Made by a program: the position numbers and the translations under genes | Source: Microglena sp. YARC | Taxonomy: Eukaryota; Chlorophyta; Chlorophyceae; Chlamydomonadales; Chlamydomonadaceae | Assembly: GCA_022414725.1 (NCBI GenBank) | Contig: CM039463.1 | Coordinates: forward strand, 31,758,064 to 31,822,063 | Reading direction: 5' to 3' | Length of the DNA stretch: 64,000 nt | The notes under the pieces: model-generated | Told to the model about the DNA's origin: nothing | The model's input: the letters and a program-made list of their open reading frames with translations, nothing else | The model's database searches: none | Part shown: in pieces, positions 30,876-42,965 of the stretch | Layout of the letters: each line of letters starts with the position of its first letter | Numbering within the stretch: position 1 is the first letter of the stretch

Positions 30876-33442
30876 GGCGTGTGCTTATATGTATCACACA
30901 ATCCCTGATTAGGAATTCTGAGGACGCCATTGTGTGCTCCATGGTGTAAATGCCCAGAATCCATGCCGTACCCTGCCGCACCATATATAATTTCAAGTTG
31001 TGCCTAATATTTAAATGTTGGGGGGTTGGGTGGGTGAGGTGTGTGTGGTGTGGTGGTGGTGGTGGTGGTGGGGGGGGGGGGGAGGGGAGGGGTTACTCCT
31101 GAGGTTAGGGTTTGAAAACATCACCTGATATGCATTCACATTATTTTCGAGCTTCTCTGTCTTCAGCATAAGCGGGTCAGATTCTTCAGCATATAATTAT
31201 GTAAGTTTCGTCAGCATACAAACCAATTTTGGATCTTCGACAGAGTTCCGGCTAAGCTTTTTTGCTTACACTTTAATTCTCGAGGTTGCCTAATGCCCTA
31301 GTCTGTTGTTTGGGGAAATGAAAACATTACAAAATCGGAATGCGGCGATATTGCTCACATTCTTGTCTGACATGTTTTTAGACATTGGTCCCTTCTAGGG
31401 TTTAGGGTTTTATCCTCCTTAGGCATGGAAGAGAGGCATTAGGCAACTCCCTAACCTGAATTAAAACTGAATACCTGCACTGTCAGAGGTTTGGTTGGGT
31501 CCAAAGCGTTTGTAGGAAGAGACACGATGGAAATAACAGCAGTATCAGCCGACCAAGTCTCCACCCTACTGCCATTTCTTGGCTTGGCATCAATTTTGAA
31601 TGTTCACTTCAGGTTCACTTCGTCCTAATTGGAACTATGGTCCGAACCTGACGACCTGTCAAGTGTCATCCTGGTGACCTGGCCCAGCTATGCCCCGCCA
31701 TGCCAACAGTCTGCGTCATCCGAAAGATTGAGTCCCGAGCATGCCTAATTGCCGATTCTTTAGCCAAGGCACCGGTCACTAGGAAACAGTAATTCTCGAA
31801 CGTGACCGATTGCTCCAGCCAACGTTCAGACTCGTTCATTGTCCATATCTGAGATGCCGATGGCCGAATTCGCGAACGGCCAATAAAGCAAAAAGTGCAT
31901 CCTGTCAGTCTCACTCACGTCCCGAACCGATGGGCTGGAAGGGCCCCATCGACGTTCATCAACACCGGTCCGCGCCGTGACAGCGTCACGGCACCTGATC
32001 GGTCAACCTTCCCACACAGGGACGGAGTGTACATTTTCTACATCCAGGATGATTTGGTTGTCTGTTTGAATTAAAACAGAAGAGCGTACCAACTGAAGAA
32101 ACAGATCCTGTTCAAGTACAGTCGATGCAAGAACAGAGGAAATTGGCGGGTACACCCCAGGCAAAAGTCCCAGAAGGTCGGTGGTGGGCAACTCAATTCG
32201 CCTCCCCCGCCCACCGCCCCGGCGGCGACATTAGGGTCTGCAACCCGACCCCATGCCCATCGCCAAAAGTTCGCGCACGCCACGTACCTTTCAATCCGAG
32301 TAGAGGACATATACGCGAAAGTATCCCATTACCGCCTTTATTGATTGAATTCCTGCCGATTCGATGCAAACATTTCTTACTGTGACATTCTCAAACCGAA
32401 ACCTCTGGAAAACAGCTTGCTCCAAGGAGCGCACTAGCTGGTTTCCAAAGGGCTCGATAAGTAGAATAGGTTGTCCTATCAAGTAATCCCAATCGATTTG
32501 GATCGCCGTGCATCGACCGGAGAAAAAGGCCCCGAAGTTGAGAAAGCCACAGAAAATCTGTCGACCTCCGGTGCACAGGGAGCCGAAGCATGCTAGGAGC
32601 TCAAAAATGTGCGCTGCGTACCTGAAATAGGCCACTACGAAGGTTTGGTCTGTCTCTAGTTCCATGTCGTGCAGAGTTGCGAAATAATCAGGGTTGCATG
32701 CTGGTTGCATTCTTAAGTGAGTCCTTAGGCTGCGCCTCCACTAGAGTTGCTCATGCACCTCTTGGTGGACTAGCATTCGAGCTTTGCATGCTAATGTTAT
32801 TTTTTAGCCGTCTATTCAGTGAGCGGTTGTCTGGTGGTAATATATTCCGGTATTCATGTTCAGTCCCTAAGGAGTATTACGCCAATGTAGGGGGAGACAA
32901 GTGTTGCATGTGGTGGGTGGCTCATCTTAGGCAGCCAAACGCGACGTCATGGGTAGTGGTGAATGGAATGCTGTGGTTTGGATGCACGTTTGATGGGTGG
33001 TGGGTGGTGAGGTATGGGAGGGTCGGTGAGGTCTAGTTGGGGTGGATGGGTGGGTAGGTAGGTGGGTGGATATATTGTGTGGGTAGGTGGATTGGTGGGT
33101 AGGTGATGGAGATGTGGTGGATGTGTGTGTGGGTTGGGTGATTGGGTGGTGTGAGTGCGTGACGTGTGGGTGGATTGATGGATGGGGGTGGGTGGGGACG
33201 GTGTGAATTATGGGTGCACGGGGTGTAGTGCAAAAAATCCCTTTCGGGGCTTGCTCGGGCTGATGGAGGCCAAAGGTAGGGCAGCCACCCCGGCTGCTAT
33301 GCAGATATAGGGTATGGCCGTATGGGGATATATTGCAGGTTATGTTTCTTGCTTCTTTGCCGCTCTGCCTTTATTGCTTGTACGCCTGTTAATGTCGGAC
33401 CTCCCCCTAACTTGACCAACATACTGCAAATAGCCCGTTTCA

Positions 33443-33515
33443 GTGATACGAGTGTCTAGTGGTACAGCCAAAATTGCTGAAACGAAGCGGTGGGTCGGGG
33501 GTCGATTTCCCCTAT
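33443..33515 (+). mobile_element. SINE-like element (family S), unit 6, cut by the gap
   Basis: Head only, with several indels (AGTGTCTAGTGG, GGGGGTCGATTTCCCC) consistent with low assembly quality next to the N run. Confidence 0.6.
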
Positions 33516-34515
33516 NNNNNNNNNNNNNNNNNNNNNNNNNNNNNNNNNNNNNNNNNNNNNNNNNNNNNNNNNNNNNNNNNNNNNNNNNNNNNNNNNNNNN
33601 NNNNNNNNNNNNNNNNNNNNNNNNNNNNNNNNNNNNNNNNNNNNNNNNNNNNNNNNNNNNNNNNNNNNNNNNNNNNNNNNNNNNNNNNNNNNNNNNNNNN
33701 NNNNNNNNNNNNNNNNNNNNNNNNNNNNNNNNNNNNNNNNNNNNNNNNNNNNNNNNNNNNNNNNNNNNNNNNNNNNNNNNNNNNNNNNNNNNNNNNNNNN
33801 NNNNNNNNNNNNNNNNNNNNNNNNNNNNNNNNNNNNNNNNNNNNNNNNNNNNNNNNNNNNNNNNNNNNNNNNNNNNNNNNNNNNNNNNNNNNNNNNNNNN
33901 NNNNNNNNNNNNNNNNNNNNNNNNNNNNNNNNNNNNNNNNNNNNNNNNNNNNNNNNNNNNNNNNNNNNNNNNNNNNNNNNNNNNNNNNNNNNNNNNNNNN
34001 NNNNNNNNNNNNNNNNNNNNNNNNNNNNNNNNNNNNNNNNNNNNNNNNNNNNNNNNNNNNNNNNNNNNNNNNNNNNNNNNNNNNNNNNNNNNNNNNNNNN
34101 NNNNNNNNNNNNNNNNNNNNNNNNNNNNNNNNNNNNNNNNNNNNNNNNNNNNNNNNNNNNNNNNNNNNNNNNNNNNNNNNNNNNNNNNNNNNNNNNNNNN
34201 NNNNNNNNNNNNNNNNNNNNNNNNNNNNNNNNNNNNNNNNNNNNNNNNNNNNNNNNNNNNNNNNNNNNNNNNNNNNNNNNNNNNNNNNNNNNNNNNNNNN
34301 NNNNNNNNNNNNNNNNNNNNNNNNNNNNNNNNNNNNNNNNNNNNNNNNNNNNNNNNNNNNNNNNNNNNNNNNNNNNNNNNNNNNNNNNNNNNNNNNNNNN
34401 NNNNNNNNNNNNNNNNNNNNNNNNNNNNNNNNNNNNNNNNNNNNNNNNNNNNNNNNNNNNNNNNNNNNNNNNNNNNNNNNNNNNNNNNNNNNNNNNNNNN
34501 NNNNNNNNNNNNNNN
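33516..34515. other. Assembly gap, exactly 1000 N
   Basis: A run of exactly 1000 N is a placeholder length rather than a measured distance. The left side is inside a tandem repeat unit, so the true number of repeat units is unknown. Confidence 0.99.
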
Positions 34516-34599
34516 AGAGAGGAGATCGTGTGGCGCACGTCGCGTCACTCCGTAATGCTGGCTGGATCACACCTGCTCCCACTCTCGGTTTTGTTGCAG

Positions 34600-37500
34600 C
34601 AGCAGCGGTAACCAGCTAGGACAGCCGGCTAGCGGCGGCGGTGGGAATCAGAAGCGCAACTCTTCTGAGCCGCACCATGTCGGGCTGGACCCTCCGGGTG
34701 CCTATCATGGGCTTACCATGGGCATTGAAGGACAGTGTGAAATATCTCACAGGTAGGTAGGAGGAAGCTAGCCCATTAAGTTAGCCGGGCCCACTTACCT
34801 TAACCCTAACCCTCCTAGTTGCCTAAACCCTAGAAAAACAAACACCAGCGTAAACCCTAAACCTTCAAATCAATCCTAACCCCCAATAAAACCTCAAACC
34901 TTCAAAATCAAAACCCTAAACCACTAAACGCCTAAACCCCCTAGAACCCAGTAAAGTTAAGTGGGGGCTACCTTCCCGCACCACTTGTTTTCTCACAGAC
35001 CTCGCACCAACGCCCCTCGCCATACCCCCAGATTCAACCCACGCACACTACCGCATACTCTACACCACCCACCCATACCCCACACCCTCCACCGACCCAC
35101 CCATACCCCCCAGGTCACAAACCACCAGCACCCTCCCATACCCACCAAGGTTCACACCACACAACAACCGCCCACTACCGACACCGCACCAACTGTCTCA
35201 CAGGACCAGTAATAACCTAAAATTCCCCTAAACCCGTAAACTTAAGTGGGGGGCTAACATTGTGGCTACCTTCCGCCACTGTCTCATAGACCAGTAAATA
35301 GACGCTAATAGACGCATACGGCTTCGCGGCATGTAGGGAAACTTCCAGGGGGCGCATCGCGTGGCCCGTAAGAGGGAAAAATAGCAGAAAAAGGGAGCGC
35401 AAAAGGTGGCTTGACCTTCCCACACCTGTCTCGCAGACCAGGCTTTGTGCCAAATGCTCAACGCCGCGCAAGCGGGGGGCCGGGGGTCCATGCCCATAAA
35501 CCCTTACGAACCACCACGCGGATACCCCCACAGGTTCAACTAACCAACCAGCCACCCAACAACACCACCACCCGTAAACCCCACACGCCTCCCACCACCA
35601 ACCTGTCTCATAGACAAGCTTGTGCCAATCTCAAGCCAGCGGGGGCGCCGGGGGTCCCCTGCATAACCCCTAACACCCACGCCACCCATACCCCCCAGGG
35701 TTTTCCACAAAACCACCAAGCACCCACCAACCACCCACCCAAAACCCGTACACCCAAACCCCTCCCAACCCATCACCTGTCCCCCTCAAAAAATAGACCA
35801 GGCTTTTGTTTTGCCAATCCAACGCCAGCGGGGGCGCCGGGGTCCCCTGCCATAACCTAACACCCCCCACCCACCCATTACCCCCAGGTTCACTAAACCA
35901 CCGCAGCCCACCCCCACCAACACCACCCACCCGTACACCCACACCAGGGTACTTCCATTGACCAAATTGGCCAGCGCTTTAGCGCACTTGTACACAAAAA
36001 AATACTTATAAACAAACAAAGTGCGCTTTGTAGTGCAAAAAGCGCAAAAATTGCTTGCTGCGCCACAGGGGCTGCAAAAAAAAACTGCGCGAAACACCGC
36101 AGTGCGGCTCAAAAAAAAAAGGCAGCGCGCCAGCCGCGCAAAAAGCGCGCGCTTGGAAGTACCCTGACCCACACCCTCCCACCCACCACCTGTATCACAG
36201 ACCAGGCTTGTGCCGATCCCAAGGCCAGCGGGGGAGCGCTGGTGACCATCCTGGCCGTGCTAGCAGACCGCTCCATGCTCTCCTTCCCTGAGGACGAGCA
36301 GCTCAGCCAGGCTGGCAGTGGCAGTGGCAGTGGCACCAGTTCTTGGTCGCTGAAACTGAGCGACCCATTCAACTTATCTTACCAACGCGCTGTGTGTTGA
36401 CCTGGATCTGGATCAAGTGAGGCAAATGAGGTAAGCAGCGCCACACCCACCACCCACCCACACACACACACACCACCCATCCACCATGCCCTAGATAATA
36501 GCTTGAGCCAGCATTTCCTACTTGAAACCCACCCACTCCCGCACGCCCACACACCCACCCACAACCACACACCATGCCCTGGATAATAGCTTGAGCTATC
36601 TGGATCAAGTGAGGCAAATGAGGTAAGCAGCGCTGTATTACTTCAGCCTGATAATGTCTTCTTAACCGAACTAGTTGCTCTCTGTACTGTCGCTATCTGA
36701 ACTGATAACAAGCTATCTGTACTGTCGCTATCTGTACTGATAACTATCTGTATGTCTATCTGTACTGTAAACAAGCTTTATTGTACTATCTGTACTGAAA
36801 CAAGCTATCTGTAAACTGTCGCTATCTGTACTGATAACAAGCATATGTACTGTCGCTTATCTGTACTGATAACAAGCTATCTGTTATGTAAGCTATCTGT
36901 ACTGATAACAAGCTATCTGTAACTTTGTCGCCTACTGATAACAAGCTATCTGTACTATCTTGTCAAGCTATCTGTACTGATAAAACCAAGCCATATGTCT
37001 GATCTAAAAGTAGCTGATAACAAGCTATCTGTACTGTCGCTATCTGTACTGATAACAAGCTATCCGTGTACTGTCGCTATCTGTACTGATAACAAGCTAT
37101 CTGTACTGTCGGGCTATCTGTACTGATAACAAGCCATATGTACTGTCCGCTATCTGTACTGATAACAAGCTATCTGTAACTGTCGCTATCTGTACTGATA
37201 ACAAGCTATCTGTACTGTCGCTATCTGTACTGATAACAAGCTATCTGTACTGTCGCTATCTGTACTGATAAACAAGCTATCTGTACTGTCGCTATCTGTA
37301 CTGATAACAAGCTATCTGTACTGTCGCTATCTGTACTGATAACAAGCTATCTGTACTGTCGCTATCTGTACTGATAACAAGCTATCTGTACTGTCGCTAT
37401 CTGTACTGATAACAAGCTATCTGTACTGTCGCTATCTGTACTGATAACAAGCTATCTGTACTGTCGCTATCTGTACTGGATAACAAGCTATCTGTACTGT

Positions 37501-40137
37501 CGCTATCTGTACTGATAACAAGCTATCTGTACTGTCGCTATCTGTACTGATAACAAGCTATCTGTACTGTCGCTATCTGTACTGATAACAAGCTATCTGT
37601 ACTGTCGCTATCTGTACTGATAACAAGCTATCTGTACTGTCGCTATCTGTACTGATAACAAGCTATCTGTACTGTCGCTATCTGTACTGATAACAAGCTA
37701 TCTGTACTGTCGCTATCTGTACTGATAACAAACTATCTGTACTGTCGCTATCTGTACTGATAACAAGCTATCTGTACTGTCGCTATCTGTACTGATAACA
37801 AGCTATCTGTACTGTCGCTATCTGTACTGATAACAAGCTATCTGTACTGTCGCTATCTGTACTGATAACAAACTATCTGTACTGTCCTTTATCTGAACTG
37901 TAACCAAATTAGTCGTTATGTGTAATCATAACAGTTGTCTCTTTCTCTCGCCTCTTTCAACTGTTGATATCTCGTCTCGAGAAAAAATTCAACCTAGATC
38001 TTAGACCATAAACACCCCTTCCCGGAAATAAGCTTTTATCCGCCACCCCACCCCACCCCACTCCACCCCCCGCCACGCCACCCCACCACCCCCAGGCAAG
38101 CAGCACTGTATTTGCTGCACGTGATGTGTGCGGGTGGCAGTGTCCTAGGCAACTTGGATGCTGCCTCCCAGCTCGGCCATTCTTTGTCAGGCGGTGTTGC
38201 CATGGAGCTCGTGCTGGACACTGAATGCTACTCGGCGTACCTGTGCGGCCTTAACTTGTGGGTACACTTGTGTAACGTGTGGTGTACATTTGTGTGACTT
38301 GTGTAACTTGTGGCGTACATCTGTGCAACTTGTGTAACTTGTGGGAACACCTGTGGGTACACCTGCGTAACCTGTGCGGCCTTAACTTGTGGGTACAATT
38401 GTGTATCGTGTGGTGTACATCTGTGTGACTTGTGTAACTTGTGGTGTACATCTGTGCAACTTGTGTAACTTGTGGGAACACCTGTGTAACTTGTGGGTAC
38501 ACCTGCGTAACCTGTGCGGCCTTAACTTTTGGGTACACTTGTGTAACGTATGGTGTACATCTGTGTATCTTGTGTAACTTGTGGAGTGCATCTGTGTCAC
38601 TCGTGTAACTTGTGGTGCTCATCTGTGTAACTTGTGTGTAACTTGCGGCGTACAGATGGGTAACTTGTGTAGCTTGTGGGTACATCTGTGTAACTTGTGT
38701 AACTTGTGTAGCTTGTGGGTACATCTGTGTAACTTGTGTGTAACTTGCGGCGTACAGATGGGTAACTTGTGTAGCTTGTGGGTACATCTGTGTAACTTAT
38801 GGGTACACCTGTGTAATCTGTGCGGCCTTAACTTGTGGGTACACTTGTGTAACGTGTGGTGTACATCTGTGTAACTTGTGTAACTTGTGGCGTGCATCTG
38901 TGTCACTTGTGCAACTTGTGGCGTACATCTGTGTAACTTGTGTAACTTGTGGGAGCACCTGTGTAACTTGTGGCGTGCATCTGTGTAACTTGTGGGGACA
39001 CCTGCGTAACGTGTTGTATTGAATTGAATTGTGCATCGAATTGTGAGTTGAATTGAATTGTGTATTGAATTGAATTGAATTATGTGTTGAATTAAAATTA
39101 TTTAAATTTAACTGTGTGTTGAATTGAATTATGTGTTGAATTAAATTTCATTTCGTTTAACTGTGGCTTGAATTGAATTTAACTGTGTGTTGAATTGAAT
39201 TATGTGTTGAATTAAATTTCATTTAATTTAATTGTGGCGTGAATTGAATTGAATTGTGTGTTGAATTCTGTCAAATTGAATTGAATTGTGGGCTGAATTG
39301 ATTTGAATTTTGTGTCGAATTAAATTGAATTGAATTTAACTGTGGTTTGAATTGAATTTAATTGTGGGCTGAATGATATAAAATGTAATTGAATTGTGGG
39401 TTGAATTAAATTGAATTAGATTGTGAATTGAATTTTGGGTTGAATTGAATTGTGGGTTGAATTAAATTGAATTTAATTTAATTGTGTATTTAATTGTGTG
39501 TTGAATTAAATTGATTTGTGAGTTAAAATTTAATTAAATTTAATTGTGTATTGAATTGTGAATTTAATTGAATTCAATATGCATGCTCTGCCTTGATGCT
39601 GGTGTTGCATCAACCAGGGGCCAGCATCAGAGTTTTTTGGCGAAGCCCCCCTCCTGGGGGGCGGGATCCCCCAGATTCACCCCGTTGTCCGTCTGTGCGT
39701 CCGACCGCCCCCCTGAGACGAAGCCTGACACGTTAGCCAACTGTTCCGTAACTAGCCTAGACTTCGGTCCGCTCCATTCCGCTCCCACCTGTCGTTCGGA
39801 TAGCCAACACTCTTCGCCAATTTTCTGTAACCCTAGGCTATGTTCAGGTTGCATTGGAGGGGCGGGGGGCGGGGCGAGCAGGGGGCGTGGGCGTGGGTGA
39901 GTTGGGTTGGGGTGGGGTGGAGAGGTTTTAGTGCGGTTCGCTTACAGTGGTGTGCGTAAGACAACATACCAAGAAGGCGACCCTAGCGGCGCTGCCTAGG
40001 ACTTGTTCGCTATAGCCCCTCCTGTCATGGTTGGGCAAGTCCCTTTAGCCTATTTGGTCTAGCTCTGGACTGTAACAACACACACATCCATCAGCCAGGG
40101 ATCTGTACCATAGTGGGTGTGGGTGTGGGTGTGGGAG

Positions 40138-40196
<59 letters not shown>

Positions 40197-40789
40197 CTGC
40201 TTCAGTCAGTACCACCATCGGTGTCATTTGTATGATTACATTTGTCATTTGTACATTTCCCATTTGTATGATTACATTTGTCATTTGTACATTTGTACAT
40301 TTGTTGTTTGTATGATTACATTTGTCATTTGTACATTTGTTGTTTGTATGATTACATTTTGTCATTTTGTACATTTTGTTGTTTGTATGATTACATTTTT
40401 TCTTGGTGCCCTACTGGACCCAAATGTTTAGGGACCGGCCTATCATGTGATGTTGACCAAAGGCGAGTATGATATCATATGATATCATACAAATTGCATC
40501 ATATATATTGTACATAAATGCAAACTTTGTCCTAGTCATACTGATGATATCATACAAATTGCATCATATGATATCATATTGCAGTTCGCTACTAAGGTGT
40601 GGACTCCAATTTTAATTTTGCCTTCTCCCACACCCCATCTCCCCACCCCACCCCACCCCACCCCACCCCACCCCTCGCCCCATCTTCACACCCCACCTCT
40701 CAACTAGGCTCTATCCAAGCTTGCCCCCCAGGCCTTCTTCTAATCAAATTGGTACTTCCTTGTAGACCAGCACTCCCCCCCCCCCCCCC

Positions 40790-40821
<32 letters not shown>

Positions 40822-42920
40822 CACACACACACATACACATACACACATACACACAACACACACACAGGAATGCAGAGGGGTACCTAGGCCACAGGCGGAC
40901 AAGAAACAGCCGCCCCAGTCCAACTGAGCTGGCAGCCTTGCTCGAAGCCCAGTGTGGAGCCCCGAGTGATGTGCAGATTCAGGTGGGTAGGCATACCTCA
41001 GTTGTTTTCTTTTAGACAACGCATCGCCACTGCGTCGCCGTTCCGTCATTGCATGGCGACGCATGGGTTTGGTGCTGCCCCCCGAACCCCCCAGGCTCCG
41101 CGCTTTGCGTTCCGCCATGCGCTCCACCATGCCCCAAGGGATGTCCGGATTCAGGTGGGTAGGCACACCTCAGTTTTTGTATTTTAGACGACGCGTCGCC
41201 ATTCCATCGCTGCATGGCGACGCATGGGTTTGGCGCTGCCCCCCCAACTTCCCTGGGCTGTGTGTTTTGCGCTCCGCCATGCGCTCCACCATGCCCCAAG
41301 GGATGAGCAGATTCAGGTGGGCACACCTCAGTTTTGTTTTCGTGCGACGCATCGCAAATTGAGCGACTCGGTGCCACCCCAGTGTGACGCGCTGCCTCTC
41401 TAACCCCCCCGAGGCTCCACGCTCCGCCCTATACCGTGCTACGCTACAATCCTGTAGTCTGACTTGCATCGCAACTTTCGCCACACAACCTGCCACCCCC
41501 CACCCACCTACTACCTCTTCCCACCCCCACCCACAGCCTACCTTCTCCCACCTTCCACCCCCACCCACACCCTACCTCCTCTACCTCCCATCCCCCACCC
41601 ACATCCTACCTCCCACCCCCTACCCACCTACTACCTCCCACCCCCCACCCCCACCCACCCTCCACCCACCTACTACCTACTAATAACTCCCACCCCCACC
41701 CACTCCCCACCCCTCCACCCACCTCCCACCCCCCACCCACCTCACCCCTCCACCCCTCCACCCCTCCCACTCCCCACTCCCCCACTCCCCACCCACTCCC
41801 ACTCCTCCCACTCCCCCACTCCCCCACTCCCCCACTCCCACTCCCCACCCCCCTCCCCCAGCCACCTCCCCCTCCCCCCTCCACCCCCCACCTCCCCCCT
41901 CCCACCCACCTCCCACCCACCTCCCACCCTCCCCCCACCTCCCACCCACCTACCTCCCACCCCCCACCCACACCACACCCACCTCCCCCTCCCCCCACAC
42001 CACACCCACCTCCACCCCCCACCCTCCTCCCACCTCCACCCACCTCCACCCTCCCACCCCCTCCCACCCTCCACCCACCCCCACCCACCTCCCACCTCCC
42101 CCCACCTCCCACTTCCCCCCCCTCCACCTCCCACCCTCCACTCCCCCCCCACCACTCCCCCCCCCCCCCGATGGCGTGCCACCTCCCTCCCACCCTCCAC
42201 TCCCCCCCCACCTCCACCCTCCACTCCCCCCCCCTCCACTCCCCCCACCCCGATGGCGTGCCACCGGCCGTTTCATCGCAGGGGCCACGGCGTTGCTCTT
42301 TGAGGGGGCCTCTGCCGCCTCCGCCATGGCCCCCCTGCAGCTGGGGCGGAAGTCCCTGGCTGTATACCTCAGCACCCTGGCCTTCAGCGACAAGCACTCA
42401 GGCGGGGGGGGAGATGCGGTCGGCCTCCGAAGCTACACCGGCCGTGTCCAACTCGAGCATCACCGATTTGCTGAAGAGAAGCTCCTTCACACTCTCCACC
42501 TGGTGTCCCCCTCCACCCACTCCATGCCTGCGAGTGCTGCTGCTAGGTCCACACTCGCCCACTGCCCGCTGCTCCCTCCAGTTCCTCCAGCCCTTACCCC
42601 AGCCCTCCAGCGCTTGCAGGCGTTGCTGTTTGCACGCTGCCTGACACTGCCCGAGCAGTTGAGCGAGGCCTTTCCCCGCCACCTGCTCATGGAGTGCTCT
42701 CTACGTGCAGTCACCCGGTTTGGCGTTTACTATGTCATGAATGCCACCCAAGGTCTGGGCGCCTCGGGAATGCCGTTGGATGCCGTAACGGGCTCAGGGC
42801 TTGAGGCCGTGTTGGACGCTCATAAGAGTCCCATCTCTTGGAAGGCTCTGCTCCAATGCTCGCGAAGGGCTGCGATGGGGTCAGAACAACAACAACAACT
42901 GCAACAGCAACAACAAAAAG

Positions 42921-42965
<45 letters not shown>

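Noticed and set aside
33340..34619. Long open frames across 33340-34619
   Set aside because: They consist almost entirely of N.
36650..37910. Second CRISPR-like 35-bp array
   Set aside because: Simple tandem repeat without spacers; lies in an intron.
41464..42303. Pro-rich extension upstream of the large gene 2 exon
   Set aside because: Pure CCCACC low-complexity DNA preceding the exon; no splice or composition signal of coding.
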